Part shown: positions 48,666 through 59,320 of the stretch, piece by piece
How the letters are laid out: each line of letters starts with the position of its first letter
Numbering within the stretch: the stretch's first letter is position 1
Assembly (NCBI GenBank): GCA_022818135.1
Contig: JAFMSR010000018.1
Location: 17,839,595-17,903,594, forward strand
Direction: 5' to 3'
DNA length: 64,000 nt
Source of the DNA: Saxidomus purpurata
Taxonomy: Eukaryota > Mollusca > Bivalvia > Venerida > Veneridae
Translations under genes and position numbers: made by a program
Notes under the pieces: generated by a model
The model's input: the letters and a program-made list of their open reading frames with translations, nothing else
What the model was told of the DNA's origin: nothing
The model's database searches: none

Positions 48666-49457
48666 CAAGACAGTCACTTATGAGGAACAGCTCTTGTTTG
48701 TTCCAGTCCATATTTACAGACATTGCTTTGAACCTTGCAGTACTTGTTTGTTCTCTATCCATATGGTTTTGACTGTATTCTGCCGCTTTTCCACTTTGAA
48801 AATATCCCTATTCTAGTTCAGTTTTTCGTACAAGTCCGTGTTATGTCTAAAATATTTCACTTAATGCTCTGAATCTTGCATCACGTCTTTACCATCATGT
48901 CCTAAATGTGCAGGCAAGAGTAAATTACTAAAACATCTTTGACTGAAGTATGACCCTTTATACTTACAATATACAGGTTAAAGTGATAGTCATGATCTTC
49001 AAAATCAATGATAATATCCATCAAAGAAGCCCAGTAGATAAAATATATGTAGCTACAAAAAGTGAAAGCCAAGGCATATTTAAGTAGAAATGGGACATAA
49101 CATATTATGCATGGGCTTTCATACAATTGAGATATGTAGTTAACTTTGCTGGGAAAGTTGCACCTGTTTACCCTATGGGGAGATATAATCTTAATTTAAA
49201 GACGATTTAACTAGTAACAACAATGTCTTAAATTACAATGGCAATATTATACATAATAGGGAAAATAATCTCTAACTTTAAGGACACATCACAACCATGT
49301 TGTACCATTAGTTAACTTTTACGGGATATAATATTATGATTCGTTTTTATCTGATCATGGTAATATATGAGGACAAACTGAGGCATACAGGGGGAAGTAA
49401 ATTACTATCTGAAAATCTAATGGAGTAAATTAAGCCAGGTAGAACAATTATTCAGCT
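48666..49457. other. Intergenic DNA, no gene accepted
   Basis: The hydrophobic 74-codon minus-strand frame at 48902-49126 has no recognisable family and no splice context that I trust. Confidence 0.45.
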
Positions 49458-49747
49458 GTAAACACAGTGTCCTAGCGTACAGTAAGCCGAAACGGAAGTT
49501 GCTGATCTGTACGCTGATGATCAGTTAGTTGTTAGCACAAATTGAGGCCGCCACGGTCTAGATTTTGTATTGAACGTTTATTTTAATCGTCTTTTTTGAA
49601 GGAGATATTTTTGGGGTGAGTGTACCAGTTATTTATACAAAATCTAGACCGTTTTGGCCTCAATTTGTGCAAACAACTAACTGATCGTCAGCGTACAGAT
49701 CTGCAACTTCCGTATCGGCTTACTGTACGCTAGGACACTGTGGTAAA
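49458..49747. mobile_element. 280-bp foldback MITE with 108-bp terminal inverted repeats
   Basis: Arms 49463-49570 and 49635-49742 are inverted repeats that differ at about 7 of 108 positions. The outermost bases are CACAGTGTCCTAGCGTAC. A 64-bp AT-rich loop separates the arms. GTAAA is present directly outside each end (49458-49462 and 49743-49747), a probable 5-bp target duplication. No protein is encoded, so it would have moved using another element's transposase. Arm similarity suggests it is younger than most repeats in the window. I cannot assign a superfamily. Confidence 0.9.
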
Positions 49748-49904
49748 GGACAAATGTTAAAATCTAAGCAGTAAGGAAAATATTTGACATATTAAAATAA
49801 TTACTCCGCTTTAAGGAAAACATTATAGCCAAGTTTAAAACCTTTAAAAAATAAGGAAAGTAATCCCTTCACCCCATTAAACACAGTACATGACAACAGT
49901 CAGA

Positions 49905-49922
49905 TCTATATATATATATACC
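49905..49922. repeat. (AT)n microsatellite
   Basis: About seven uninterrupted AT units. Confidence 0.85.
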
Positions 49923-49924
49923 AA

Positions 49925-50880
49925 ACTGAATCTGCCAACTACGAGACAGTAACGGTATGAAGGCACAGATTTTGACAGGTGAAAAAGGGAAAGGACAGCA
50001 TACCAGAAATGTTGAAACACATCATAGCACAGCACAAACAAATATTTCAGTAGTGAGTTGAATTTTCTGCCTTGTAACTGTCAGTTTCCACGAAGTTAAG
50101 AATACCCTTCCCTGTTTAGTTTATATAACACTTTGCACTCATATTCTTATGTGCCTGTGTTCAACACCTGTGATGAACAAATAACTATATTCACAGTTGT
50201 AACCTTTGTTGAGCATGAGAAACCGGTTCGGCTGTTGGCGAGTGCTGTGTTGTTTGGTTAATTGATTTAATATTTTCCGGATCAATTTTAATGTCCGCTT
50301 AGAATTTCGTTTTTCCTAGTTATAAGTGGTATATTCCTGTTTAAGTAAAGAAAATTGATTGAATGTCTTAGCTGCATTGGAAACTACAGTATCTTATTCT
50401 GACTACAAGGAACATTACTATTTAGAAATCACATTTCCTCACAAATGAAATAGGGAATGCCAGTTTTATGACCGGTATGGAGTTACTAAATGTATGATTA
50501 ACCAACAAGATCCGAACTCGTTAACCAAACAAACACACTAAACATACACTTTTTGGTAGTTTGATCCCCTGAATTTTGTCCTTAAATATGACATTGACGT
50601 TAACCTTGTGTTCCAGTGTTGAGCTTCTTTGGTAGGTGTGGCTATAAATATTCCTTAAACCCAAATGTAAGTTATTTATAGTAATGAAACTAAAATTCAT
50701 TAAAAATGAATGTGAATAAAGCGGCTATCTCAGAAGCCATTTTGAAATTCTCCGTGGTAACTGACTATATTTTATTGAAGTATTGTATCATTTAAGGATA
50801 TGTATACAAAATAATACATGTACTTATTCCAGACTGGACTTCTTCTACCTTATAATTTTATATTAACAGAACACATTACG
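49925..50880. other. Intergenic DNA, no feature seen
   Basis: No reading frame above 60 codons and no repeat recognised. Confidence 0.5.
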
Positions 50881-52560
50881 TGAAGTAATCGACTTCTTCA
50901 GTAATACGTTTACCTTGAATATGACCATGTTAATGACCTTGCATGATTACAAAGTGCTATAAATTTAAGTAATGGTGTAGTACAAATGCTTATGCGTGTT
51001 TCATTTGCACCTTCTTTTTCTTTATATATTTCATACCTTGACTAGGAAAAGAACCTGCCATTGTTAAATTCATTTGCCACTTTGGACCATCTTGCATTTC
51101 TCTATGGCAACCAATATAACTCGCACGAAATGGCTATAAAATAAAAGCGTATCTATGTATAACATTATCAAAATTAAAAATCAAGCTGGACTTGCCACAT
51201 CATATAGTTTTGAATCAACAAAAGAAGTATGAGTAGGACAGTAACTTTTTGGTCATTTTGATCTTTTTACCATAGATATGACCTAGATTGTACGAAACGC
51301 AGTATATCAAATTTATCTAACACTTACATAGTACATATATGCTAATAAGTATTTCAGTTTCTTTTCCCATAAATATTTTATACCTTGACTAGGAAAAGAA
51401 CCTGCATTTGTGAAAAACGGTGTTTATGATGAATGCCATCTTGCATTCTCCATGGCAACCAATTTCTTTTGCACAAAAAGTTGTAAAATCGAAGCACATG
51501 TATATATGACATGTATATCAAACAACACTTGCAACATAGTTTTGAATCTACAGAAGACAAAATGAGATGAAACAGTGATATTTTGTCATTTTGACCTTTT
51601 GACCTTTTAAGCTTGAATATGCATTTCTCCATGGCAACTGACCATATTCAAACAAAATGGTTAAAAAAACTAAAAGTATATGTCAGTATAACATTATTAA
51701 TATCAAACAAGTCTTCCTTCATCATACAGTTTTTACGTACAGATTTGAATCAACACAACATGTGATAAGGTGAAACACTGAATACTATAGTAACTTTGAC
51801 CTTTTGACCTTGAAAATGACCTTGATAGTGAACTTGTATAAAACTCGATTGGCAACCGATTTCATTTGCACAAAAACAATTTGTTAAAGTGGAATTATGC
51901 ACATTTTTTCCAAGTAAAAAGACAGCTGAAATAGGTGTGTGTAAAAAGGGCAGAGGAAATAATAGCTTTTAACCCAACACACCAAACTCTTCCTGCTTCC
52001 AGTACAAAATAATAACTTTCCAAATATCACTTTTCCTATTTTGACTGGGAGGTTAAGAAAAACAACTGCATGCAGGAGTTGCTTCCCTTCCACTGCTGAA
52101 ATCTCTACAAACGACTACAACAACACAAGGGAGATCACTGCGAAGAAAGGAACTACTATTTTACTTGTCCATTTTTTTTTTATTTCTAAAGCACCTACTT
52201 CAAAAAATGCGGCATTCTTGATTTGCACTTAAATGCAAAATTGCTTTTATAAAACTGTCTACAAAAACACACTATGTGCAGTAAGATGTGCATAATGTCA
52301 CTATAAATAAAAGCACATACATATAAGATTTTATTCTTATCAAACAGGACATGCTTTATCATATAGTTTTGAATCAACAGAAGAAGTAATGAAGTGACCT
52401 TAGTACATATGTTTATGTGTGTTTCTTTTTCATCTGCCTTTTAGATAAATATTTTATACTTGGACATGAAGAAAAAAACCTGCTATAACAAAAATGGCGG
52501 CCAAATTGGACGCCATTTTGGATTTCTCGGTCCCTAACAAAAAATTTCATTTTATGCCGG
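50880..52560 (-). repeat. Tandem array of the 48.2 kb repeat family, inverted
   Basis: At least three full units and fragments carry, in plus-strand reading, 'atagttttgaatcaaca(g/a)aag', 'ataccttgactaggaaaaga', 'acctgc' and 'catcttgcattctccatggc'. Landmarks lie near 50990-51120, 51355-51460, 51605-51640 and 52400-52550. In reverse complement they match 48176-48665. The last unit ends in 'aaatggcggccaaattggac' and 'gccattttgg', an imperfect palindrome. Minus-strand short frames (51378-51632, 51884-52093) lie in the repeat and are not genes. Confidence 0.82.
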
Positions 52561-52664
52561 TGGTCCGATAAACTTCAGATTCTCCCGAACAGTTTGGTAC
52601 ATGACATATTTTGTTCATTGTTGAGACCTGTTAACTTTTGAGAGCTTTGCTGCTCTATTAAGGA

Positions 52665-53674
52665 GGTAGTTGTTCAGTATATTACCTAGTAGATAATGCA
52701 ATTGTTTGATATATAACTTGGTGGATAAGGCGTTATTCAGTACATTACCTGGTAGCTGAGGCAGTTGTTTAGTATATAAACTAGCAAATGAGGCGTCATT
52801 TAGTATATTGCCTGGTAGATGCGGAGAAGCAGCTGTTCGATATATTGGTTCATAAATGTGGCACTTGTTCAGTATACTTCTTGTTAGATAAGGCCGCTGT
52901 TCAGTATGTGGTAGACGAGGCAGTAGTTCAGTAAATTACTTGATAAATGAAGCAGATAAATGAAATAGATGAGGCATGTGTTGAGTATATTACCCTATTA
53001 GATGAGGTAATTGTTTTGTATCTGGTAGATGAGGCAGTCGTTCGGTATATTTCCTGATAGATGAGGCTGTTGTTCTGTATCTGGTAGATGAGACAGTAGT
53101 TCAGTATATTACTTGATAAATGAAGCAGATAAATGAAATAGATGAGGCATGCGCTGAGTATTTTACGCTATAAGATGAGGCAGTTGTTTTGTATCTGGTA
53201 GATGGTCAGTCGTTCGGTATATTACCTGGTAGATGAGGCTGTTGTTCAGCACTTTACCTGATAGATGATGCAATTGTTCAGTATAGAATCTGATCTTTGA
53301 AGTAGTTATTCAGTTTATTACCTGATAGTGGTTCAGTTGTGCACTGTAAGTAAGGCATCTATTCAGTATATTCCTTGGTAGATGTGACAGTTCTTTAGTA
53401 TATTACCTGAAAGATTAGGCAGTTGATAAGTATATTACCTGGTAGACGACACAACTGTTCAGTATATTACCTGGTTGATTTCACAATTGTTCAGTATATT
53501 ACCTGATAGATGAGGCAGTTGTTCAGTATATTAGTTGGTAGCTGAGGCAGTTGTTCAGTATATTACCTTGCAGAACAGTAAATTACCTGGAACATGAGGC
53601 AGTTGTTCAATAAATACCTGTTAGATGAGGCAGTTGTTCAGTATCTGGTAGATGAGATAATTGTTCAATATAAT
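52665..53674 (+). repeat. Large minisatellite, left half
   Basis: About 30 imperfect units of roughly 32 bp with the theme 'tggtagatgaggcagttg' plus 'ttcagtatattacc'. Some units carry higher-order duplication: the passage 'ttacttgataaatgaagcag' plus 'ataaatgaaatagatgaggc' occurs at about 52935 and again at about 53110. The array continues at 54165 after a foldback insertion. Confidence 0.95.
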
Positions 53675-54130
53675 AGGGTTATTAGTATAGTAACGTGATC
53701 CAGCATGCCGGATTTGCTCGAGTCGTGCGTCGGATCACACGAGTGCGTAGCACGAGTTTGATCCGACCTCGACGAGAGCCAATCCGGCTTATGGATCACA
53801 TTACTATACTAATAACCCTTTTATTATATACCTTTTGACACTTTGTTGCACGAAAAGACTAAATTAAAATGATATTTTAAGCATAAAATTGAAGGAAAAC
53901 TCTTTTTAGCGCAAAATATACGTAGTGTGCGACGTCATTTTATTGACGGCATCGTATAAACAAGTAGTAACGATCCAGTCAAAAGCGACGTTATTAACGT
54001 CATGTGTTTTTAGGGCCAATTGAATGCACTCTTACAAATAATTCCGCACTGTCCGTACTGCACGTACATACAATACGGATTTTTTTTCTGTCAGGCCGTA
54101 TTTGATGGTTGAATAAAGGCTGTATTTTTG
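53675..54130 (+). mobile_element. Foldback element, copy 2 (456 bp), inside the minisatellite
   Basis: A 145-bp hairpin at 53675-53819 has outer arms 'agggttattagtatag' and 'ctatactaataaccct' and inner arms around 'gccggatttgctcgag' and 'gagagccaatccggc'. A 310-bp body like that of 37272-37540 follows ('gcgacgtcattttattgacg', 'gggccaattgaatgcactct', 'tatttgatggttgaataaag'). It interrupts a tandem array whose units resume on the other side. 'aatata' at the left junction and again just before the array resumes may be the duplicated target. Confidence 0.85.
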
Positions 54131-55185
54131 ACAGAATTATACATTTACAGGTATAGATTAAAATATATTATTACGTGGTAAATGAGGCAAAAACTCAGTA
54201 TTTTGCCTGGTAGAATAGGAGAGGCAGTTGTTAATATATTATGTCGTAGATTAGGCAGTTGTTCAGTATATAATCTGATAAATGAGGTTGTTGTTCAGTA
54301 TGTTACCTGGTAGTAATGGTAATGATTTAGTATATTACCTTGGAGATGAGGCAGCTGTTAAGCATATTACCTGGCAGATTCGGCAGTTGTTCAGTATATT
54401 ACATAGTAGCTGAGGCAATTGTTCAGTATATTGACTGGTAGAATAGGAGAGGCGTTCATTCAGTATATTACCTGGTAGATGAAACAGTTGTTCAGTTTAT
54501 AACCTATAAGATAAGGCAGATGGTCAGTTAATTAACTGGTAAATGAAGCAGTAGTTCAGAATATTACCTGGTAGAAGAGACAGTTGTTCAGTAAATAACC
54601 TGTAAGATAAGGCAGATGGTCAGTATATAAACTGTTAAATGAAGCAGTAGTTCAGAATAGTACATGGTAGATGAGACAATAGTTCAGTATATAACCTGTA
54701 AGATGATGCAAATGGTCAGTATATAAAATGGTAGATGAAGCAGTAGTTCAGTATATGACATGGTAGACGAAACGGTTGTACAGTATTTTACCTGGTAGAT
54801 GAGACAGTTGTTCAGTATATAATCTGGAAGATGGGGCTATTGTCTGTTAGAATAGGAGAGGCAGTTGTTCAGTATATTACATGGTAGATAATGCAGCTGT
54901 TCAGAGTATAACCTGGAAGTATGTTACCGGATAGATTAGGCTGATGTTCAATATATTACCCTGGTAGACTGAGTAGTGTCCAGTATATTATCTTGTATAT
55001 GAGGCAGTTGTTCAGTATATTAACCGGTAGATGAGGCAGTTGTTCATTATATTTCCTGGTAGATGAGGCAGTTGTTCAGTATATTATCTGGTTCATGACA
55101 CAGTTAATCAATATATTGGCTGAGAGATGAGGCAGTTGTTCAGTACCATACTTGGTAGATTACGAAGCATGCTGTAATATGCTTG
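54131..55185 (+). repeat. Large minisatellite, right half
   Basis: Continuation of the 52.67-53.67 kb array with the same unit and orientation, ending by decay near 55185. One unit variant with 'gaataggagaggcagttg' recurs at about 54213, 54432 and 54850, and also in the small array at 48.15 kb. Confidence 0.95.
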
Positions 55186-55905
55186 TAGATATGGCAATAT
55201 TTCAGAAGAATGATTCGTAGATATTAAAGTTGCAATTATTTAGATAAATCATAATCATTGAATCGTATATCTACGGCTAGTTGCCGCACCTCCGACGACA
55301 TTCGAATGACGTATGAACACTCAAAGATAGACATATTTCTGCTGATTGGTGTATGATTTGTTTCACTTCTTCATAGCGAAAATAATGGTGAATCCTTTGG
55401 GGATAACACATTTATCAGATTATATAAGTATAGGCAGAATTCTCCGGCGATAAGTGCACGTGTTCGATTTTTTCTTCATAGGTTTTCTGCTCGTAGCAAT
55501 TACCAGATGTTTACAGTCTTCAGTATTTCATTCACCTTACAAATATCTTGTTCTTCAACATGAGATTGCATTAGATGTTCACAGGAAAAAATCATAGAAT
55601 ACCAAGTCCTTTAATTTTACACTTTTTATCGTATATGATCTTCTGTTACCAAATTCAGTCATATTTCATTATTGAGCAGAGAGTTTCAAGTATCTATATA
55701 TCTAGATCTCGGCCCTTGCTGCTTTTTAACAAAATGTTGTATATGCATTTACTTGAATAAAATATTGTTTAAACCAAGTCCTATCCGGCAATGACTACAA
55801 ACTTAAGTCAAAATTTAAGAATTCCTTTTATGGGAGTAATCAGGGATTGAATGTATTATGGGTAAAATTGAATTTTCATGTATGTTGAGTAAGGGTAAGA
55901 ATACG
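55186..55905. other. Intergenic DNA, no feature seen
   Basis: Short frames only, with no recognisable domain. Confidence 0.45.
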
Positions 55906-55909
55906 CAAT

Positions 55910-56275
55910 GCAATATGTAATGTTTCGTCATACCTTCGATTTGGAGAAATTGTATTACGGTACTGCAGCCAGACGACTGATATATGATGACTGAACAATA
56001 TACCATTCATTTGCAGAGAATACAGAAACAACCAGTCTCGGAGATTTGTGAACTTCAAACTTTAATCACTTAATCGTGTTATTTGCTTGAAAATTGCGAA
56101 CTCAATATGTCAATAAACAAGTATAATGTTGACATGTAAAGTGCATTTACTATTGAGGAAAGCACAAAGCTTTAAGCCGATTAAAGAAATACTCAAAGGA
56201 TCATGTCGGTGTTGTCTTTATTTTCTAGTTGCATAGTTATTACAATAATCCAAGTGTTAGTTTTCCATAGTTTGT
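55910..56275 (-). repeat. Duplicated block I, inverted copy 3
   Basis: The reverse complement of this stretch matches 27300-27690 and 35430-35725. Plus-strand words include 'acagaaacaaccagtctcgg', 'agatttgtgaacttcaaa', 'gttgacatgtaaagtgcatt' and 'aggaaagcacaaagcttta'. It is the only block of the large duplication found inverted and about 20 kb away. Confidence 0.88.
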
Positions 56276-56399
56276 ATCATGGCTACTTATATTTAATAGG
56301 AAAACAATGTACTGTATTTCTGATAATTTGAACTTAGACTGTGAAATGTCTGCAATAGAGAACACGATCTATCTGAATAGAGAACACTTTTTCAAACAA

Positions 56400-56640
56400 A
56401 AATTCAACTAGTTATGGTTCTTGTGCACTGCACTTCCTCCTAATGTGATTGACCATTGTATGAAGTTATATTGAATTCCAACCAGTAGTTTTCAAGTTAT
56501 GCTCCGGATAAGGAAAAGAACAAAGGGCAGTAACTCTGTTTTTTAGTCAAGACGGAGTAATGATTCTTGTACACTGCACTTTCCCTGAGTGTGCTTGACC
56601 ATTGCATGAAGTTGTATTGAATTCCAAGCAGTAGTTTTTG
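56400..56640 (+). mobile_element. Bivalve tandem-unit repeat, left part
   Basis: Two units of about 130 bp share 'ttcttgtgcactgcacttcc', 'tgaccattgtatgaagtt', 'attgaattccaaccagtag' and 'aagttatgctccgg'. I recognise this family from bivalve genomes. The second unit is broken after 'agtagttttt', and its expected continuation 'aagttatgctccg' appears only at 57600. Confidence 0.8.
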
Positions 56641-57598
56641 GCCTGGGGACTGAAAGTCCCCTAGGCCTAAGTTAGCATACCACATTTCAAACACTGCAGA
56701 CAATTTAACTGTGCTATGTGCGAATAACAACTGTAAACATGCGCTATGCGAAAGTAGTGCAAGACAGACCAGATCAATCTTCTGTTTGAATGTTGCATAT
56801 GATAAGAACATATTACAAATAAAAAGAGTACATACAACTTCAAACGATTGCAGGAAGGTATATAACTTACGGTCTGCATTATCTGTCATATGCATATCAC
56901 GGAAAAGTACGGATATTTACGGAAATTTACGGAAACGTACGGAGCTCGATATAAGAGTTTGTAGTTTGATTTTCAAATTTCCGATGTTATTTCATTGACA
57001 ACTTTGTTATTTACGAACGAGTACATATATGTTTACTTAACAATAAATTTCTCTAAAATAAAGATATAATTTACGTACATTCCCGAGAAGGAACTCACGT
57101 GATCAAAATCACCCGCCATTTATCGAGGACGCTGCATGTCAAGGCCCAGTGAACGGTTTCACCGATTACAACTACAAGGTAACCCAGGATCATTTTTGGT
57201 TTTCTATGTACACATTGTACAGTACTGTATTTATATTTCATTGCTGGTATTGCTTTGTTTATTTCTGTTTCAAGGTCTTGTCCTTGGTACACAATAATTT
57301 TCGATCCACATCATCAGATCATATCGCTTGAAGTTGTACAAAGCGCAGATCGAATTTATAATGTTATATAAACAATTTATAATGTTGACTATGTGATTAT
57401 TTTCATTTAACGTACGTTTTATAATACAACAAACTTCCCTGCCACCCATATATTTGTGAATCATTCATTCTGTGTCATATTTGAATTTCGTCCTCTGCAT
57501 ATTTCGACCCGCGCTTTAGGTAACACGTAGGTCAAAAGTTGTTTTTCGGGGTGTTGACCTATAGCCCCCAGGCCTTCAGCGCTCACAGCGCTTTGATT
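56641..57598. mobile_element. About 960-bp insertion with short inverted ends
   Basis: This segment separates the two halves of a bivalve repeat unit. It begins 'ggcctggggactgaaagtcc' and ends '...gacctatagcccccaggcc' followed by a GC-rich hairpin 'agcgctcacagcgct'. The GGCCTGGGG and CCCCAGGCC ends are inverted. Inside is a run of 'ttacggaaa' repeats at 56897-56942. The 132- and 95-codon frames at its left edge lie on opposite strands over the same bases and have no recognisable domain. It is probably a non-autonomous DNA transposon of unknown superfamily. Confidence 0.55.
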
Positions 57599-57680
57599 AA
57601 GTTATGCTCCGCACAGGGAAAATGCAACGGACCAACCGACCAACCAACTGGTGACTCCTATATACCCCCTGCCCCACCAC
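57599..57680 (+). mobile_element. Bivalve tandem-unit repeat, right end
   Basis: 'aagttatgctccgcacaggg' resumes the unit broken at 56640. It is followed by 'acggaccaaccgaccaacca' and 'tatataccccctgccccacc', the usual terminal part of this family. Confidence 0.75.
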
Positions 57681-58255
57681 CACCACCATTAACTTCATTT
57701 CGGTGGTATTAAAATGTAGAACTATCTACGAGTATTAATTTCGACGAGTCAGACAATAGTGCCTGTCTTCAATCTTAAAATCAAACAAAATGTGGGAAAT
57801 CTGGAAATTTTATGACAGTGTATTTCGCAAATATCAAAACAGCTTGCTCTTATTCTTGGCTGCTACCATCCCTGCTAAATTTCTAAAATGAGCTCGTCCA
57901 TTTGTCATTTTGGACAGTACCATTTGTTATTAAAATGAGATATTATGAATATTTACTGACCGAGGTAGTCAGTGCGAGTGCAATAGCCTACTTATTCTTC
58001 GAAACACAACATTTAACGATATACGCACATAACATTAGTGTGTTTGCCCAACATGTAAAGAACTTTGTACATAATGTAAAAAGATCAGACTATAAATCAA
58101 ATAATAGATCTAATAGATTTTCATGACTTCAAAAGACAGTTCCGGAATTAAATTGAATGGTTATACGTGTAGAAATTGGAAGTTGTTGCTAATGAAGGTA
58201 ATCACTGGCAAAGTCGAAAAGTCGTACATTTGTATTATATTCACCTTCAACCAAA
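57681..58255. other. Intergenic DNA, no gene accepted
   Basis: The 74-codon frame at 57902-58126 and the overlapping 62-codon frame have no recognisable domain. Confidence 0.45.
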
Positions 58256-58257
58256 AC

Positions 58258-58785
58258 CAAAAGGCTTACAAGACGAACATCGAAGACGCCGCGCATGTTT
58301 TTGAAGCATGACTTAAAGGAGGCAGAGGTATTTCAGTATGCCATTATAAGGTGCAAAGTTTGGACAGCTTCGGTGAATGTTTCCTAAAATACGTCTGATA
58401 GATAATATCATTATGCGTTTGTTGTTTTCTGCGCGCACTCAGACGAAATCCACGTGATAAATCCTGTCTTTCTCCATTGGTCGGTTGATAGTAATGCTAT
58501 GACGTAAACATTTTACATAACTTTCGTTGGCCGATTTATTGTTGTTGTTTTACAAATAATGGATTGAATCACGCTACGGCCCTGCGTATTGCATAGTTGG
58601 GTTAACGTTTCTTTTTTTACAATGTCTACATGATACTTTAATATGTAGTAAACAATATGGGTTTTCATTGATTTTTCACTTTGAAGGCATTCATTTAAAA
58701 TTCTGAATGTTTTAAGTTAGCAAATCATCTCCAAAACTCTTTCTGAGCTTTGATGAATCGGGTCGTAAGGTCCGTTAATAAAGCT
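58258..58785 (+). mobile_element. Dispersed family X, copy 1 (left part)
   Basis: The head 'gacgccgcgcatgtttttga' at 58285 is shared with 62.24 kb and, inverted, with 63.55 kb. The body contains 'gacgaaatccacgtgataaa', 'ttttacaaataatgg', 'gcgtattgcatagttgggtt', 'atgggttttcattgattttt' and 'gctttgatgaatcgggtcgt'. It is shared with 62690-63060 and, inverted, with 61868-62220. Non-coding, with no clear termini. Confidence 0.8.
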
Positions 58786-59216
58786 TTAACAAGAACTGTC
58801 CCTCACAAGTGACAAATGCCCCCGAAAGAGGTGTCTCACAGTCTGTGCCCTGTCCATGTGCTCAACAATTGTGCCATGTAATTTTAAAATCCTTCCATGC
58901 ATGACAGAGTTACCATGCATACAGAATTCCATTACTTTTAAACTGTAAGTGTAACCTTGACATCTGAGACAGGGAGGGGGTTTTGCACGCAACACATTGT
59001 CTTGATGTGCTGAACATTTGTGCAAAGTAATTTTAAAATTAATCAATGCATGACGAAGTTACAGTCCGGACATAAATGTATGCATATATACAGGATTCCA
59101 TTACCTATAAACTCTTAAGTGTGACATTGACCTTTGAGGTAGGGACGTGGGTCTTGCACGCGACACATCGTCTTGATGTGCTGAACGTTTGTGCGATTAT
59201 AATATGGCACCCTTGG
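58786..59216 (+). mobile_element. Tandem-unit repeat nested in family X copy 1
   Basis: Two units of about 190 bp repeat 'cttgatgtgctgaac.tttgt', 'aattttaaaat', 'caggattccattac' and 'gtgacattgacctttga'. The insertion begins at 'aacaagaactgtccctcaca'. Family X sequence is continuous across this point in the copy at 63.02 kb ('aacaaagctataaaaaccc'), so the segment is an insertion. The 86-codon minus-strand frame here is repeat-derived. Confidence 0.75.
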
Positions 59217-59320
59217 GGGGCATAAAAAACCCTAGCCTTCGAGATTAAGGAAAAGTTATCAAATACCCATTAAATGTGTCTAAAGTTTTGAAATATCGGT
59301 AGTAGACATGTAAACTTTAC
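59217..59320 (+). mobile_element. Dispersed family X, copy 1 (right part)
   Basis: 'cataaaaaaccctagcc', 'ggaaaagttatcaaatac' and 'cattaaatgtgtctaaagtt' match 63022-63100 and, inverted, 61868-61945. Confidence 0.8.

Noticed and set aside
48902..49126. Hydrophobic minus-strand frame as a transmembrane exon
   Set aside because: No family resemblance and no convincing splice sites. Hydrophobic frames arise readily from AT-rich DNA.
52665..55185. 32-bp periodicity as a CRISPR array
   Set aside because: Entire units are repeated and degenerate with no repeat/spacer alternation, and the context is eukaryotic.
56497..56895. 132-codon minus-strand frame (longest in the window) as a gene
   Set aside because: It starts in a known-looking repeat unit and crosses the boundary of an inserted element, with plus-strand frames over the same bases. 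It is a chance frame across a repeat junction.
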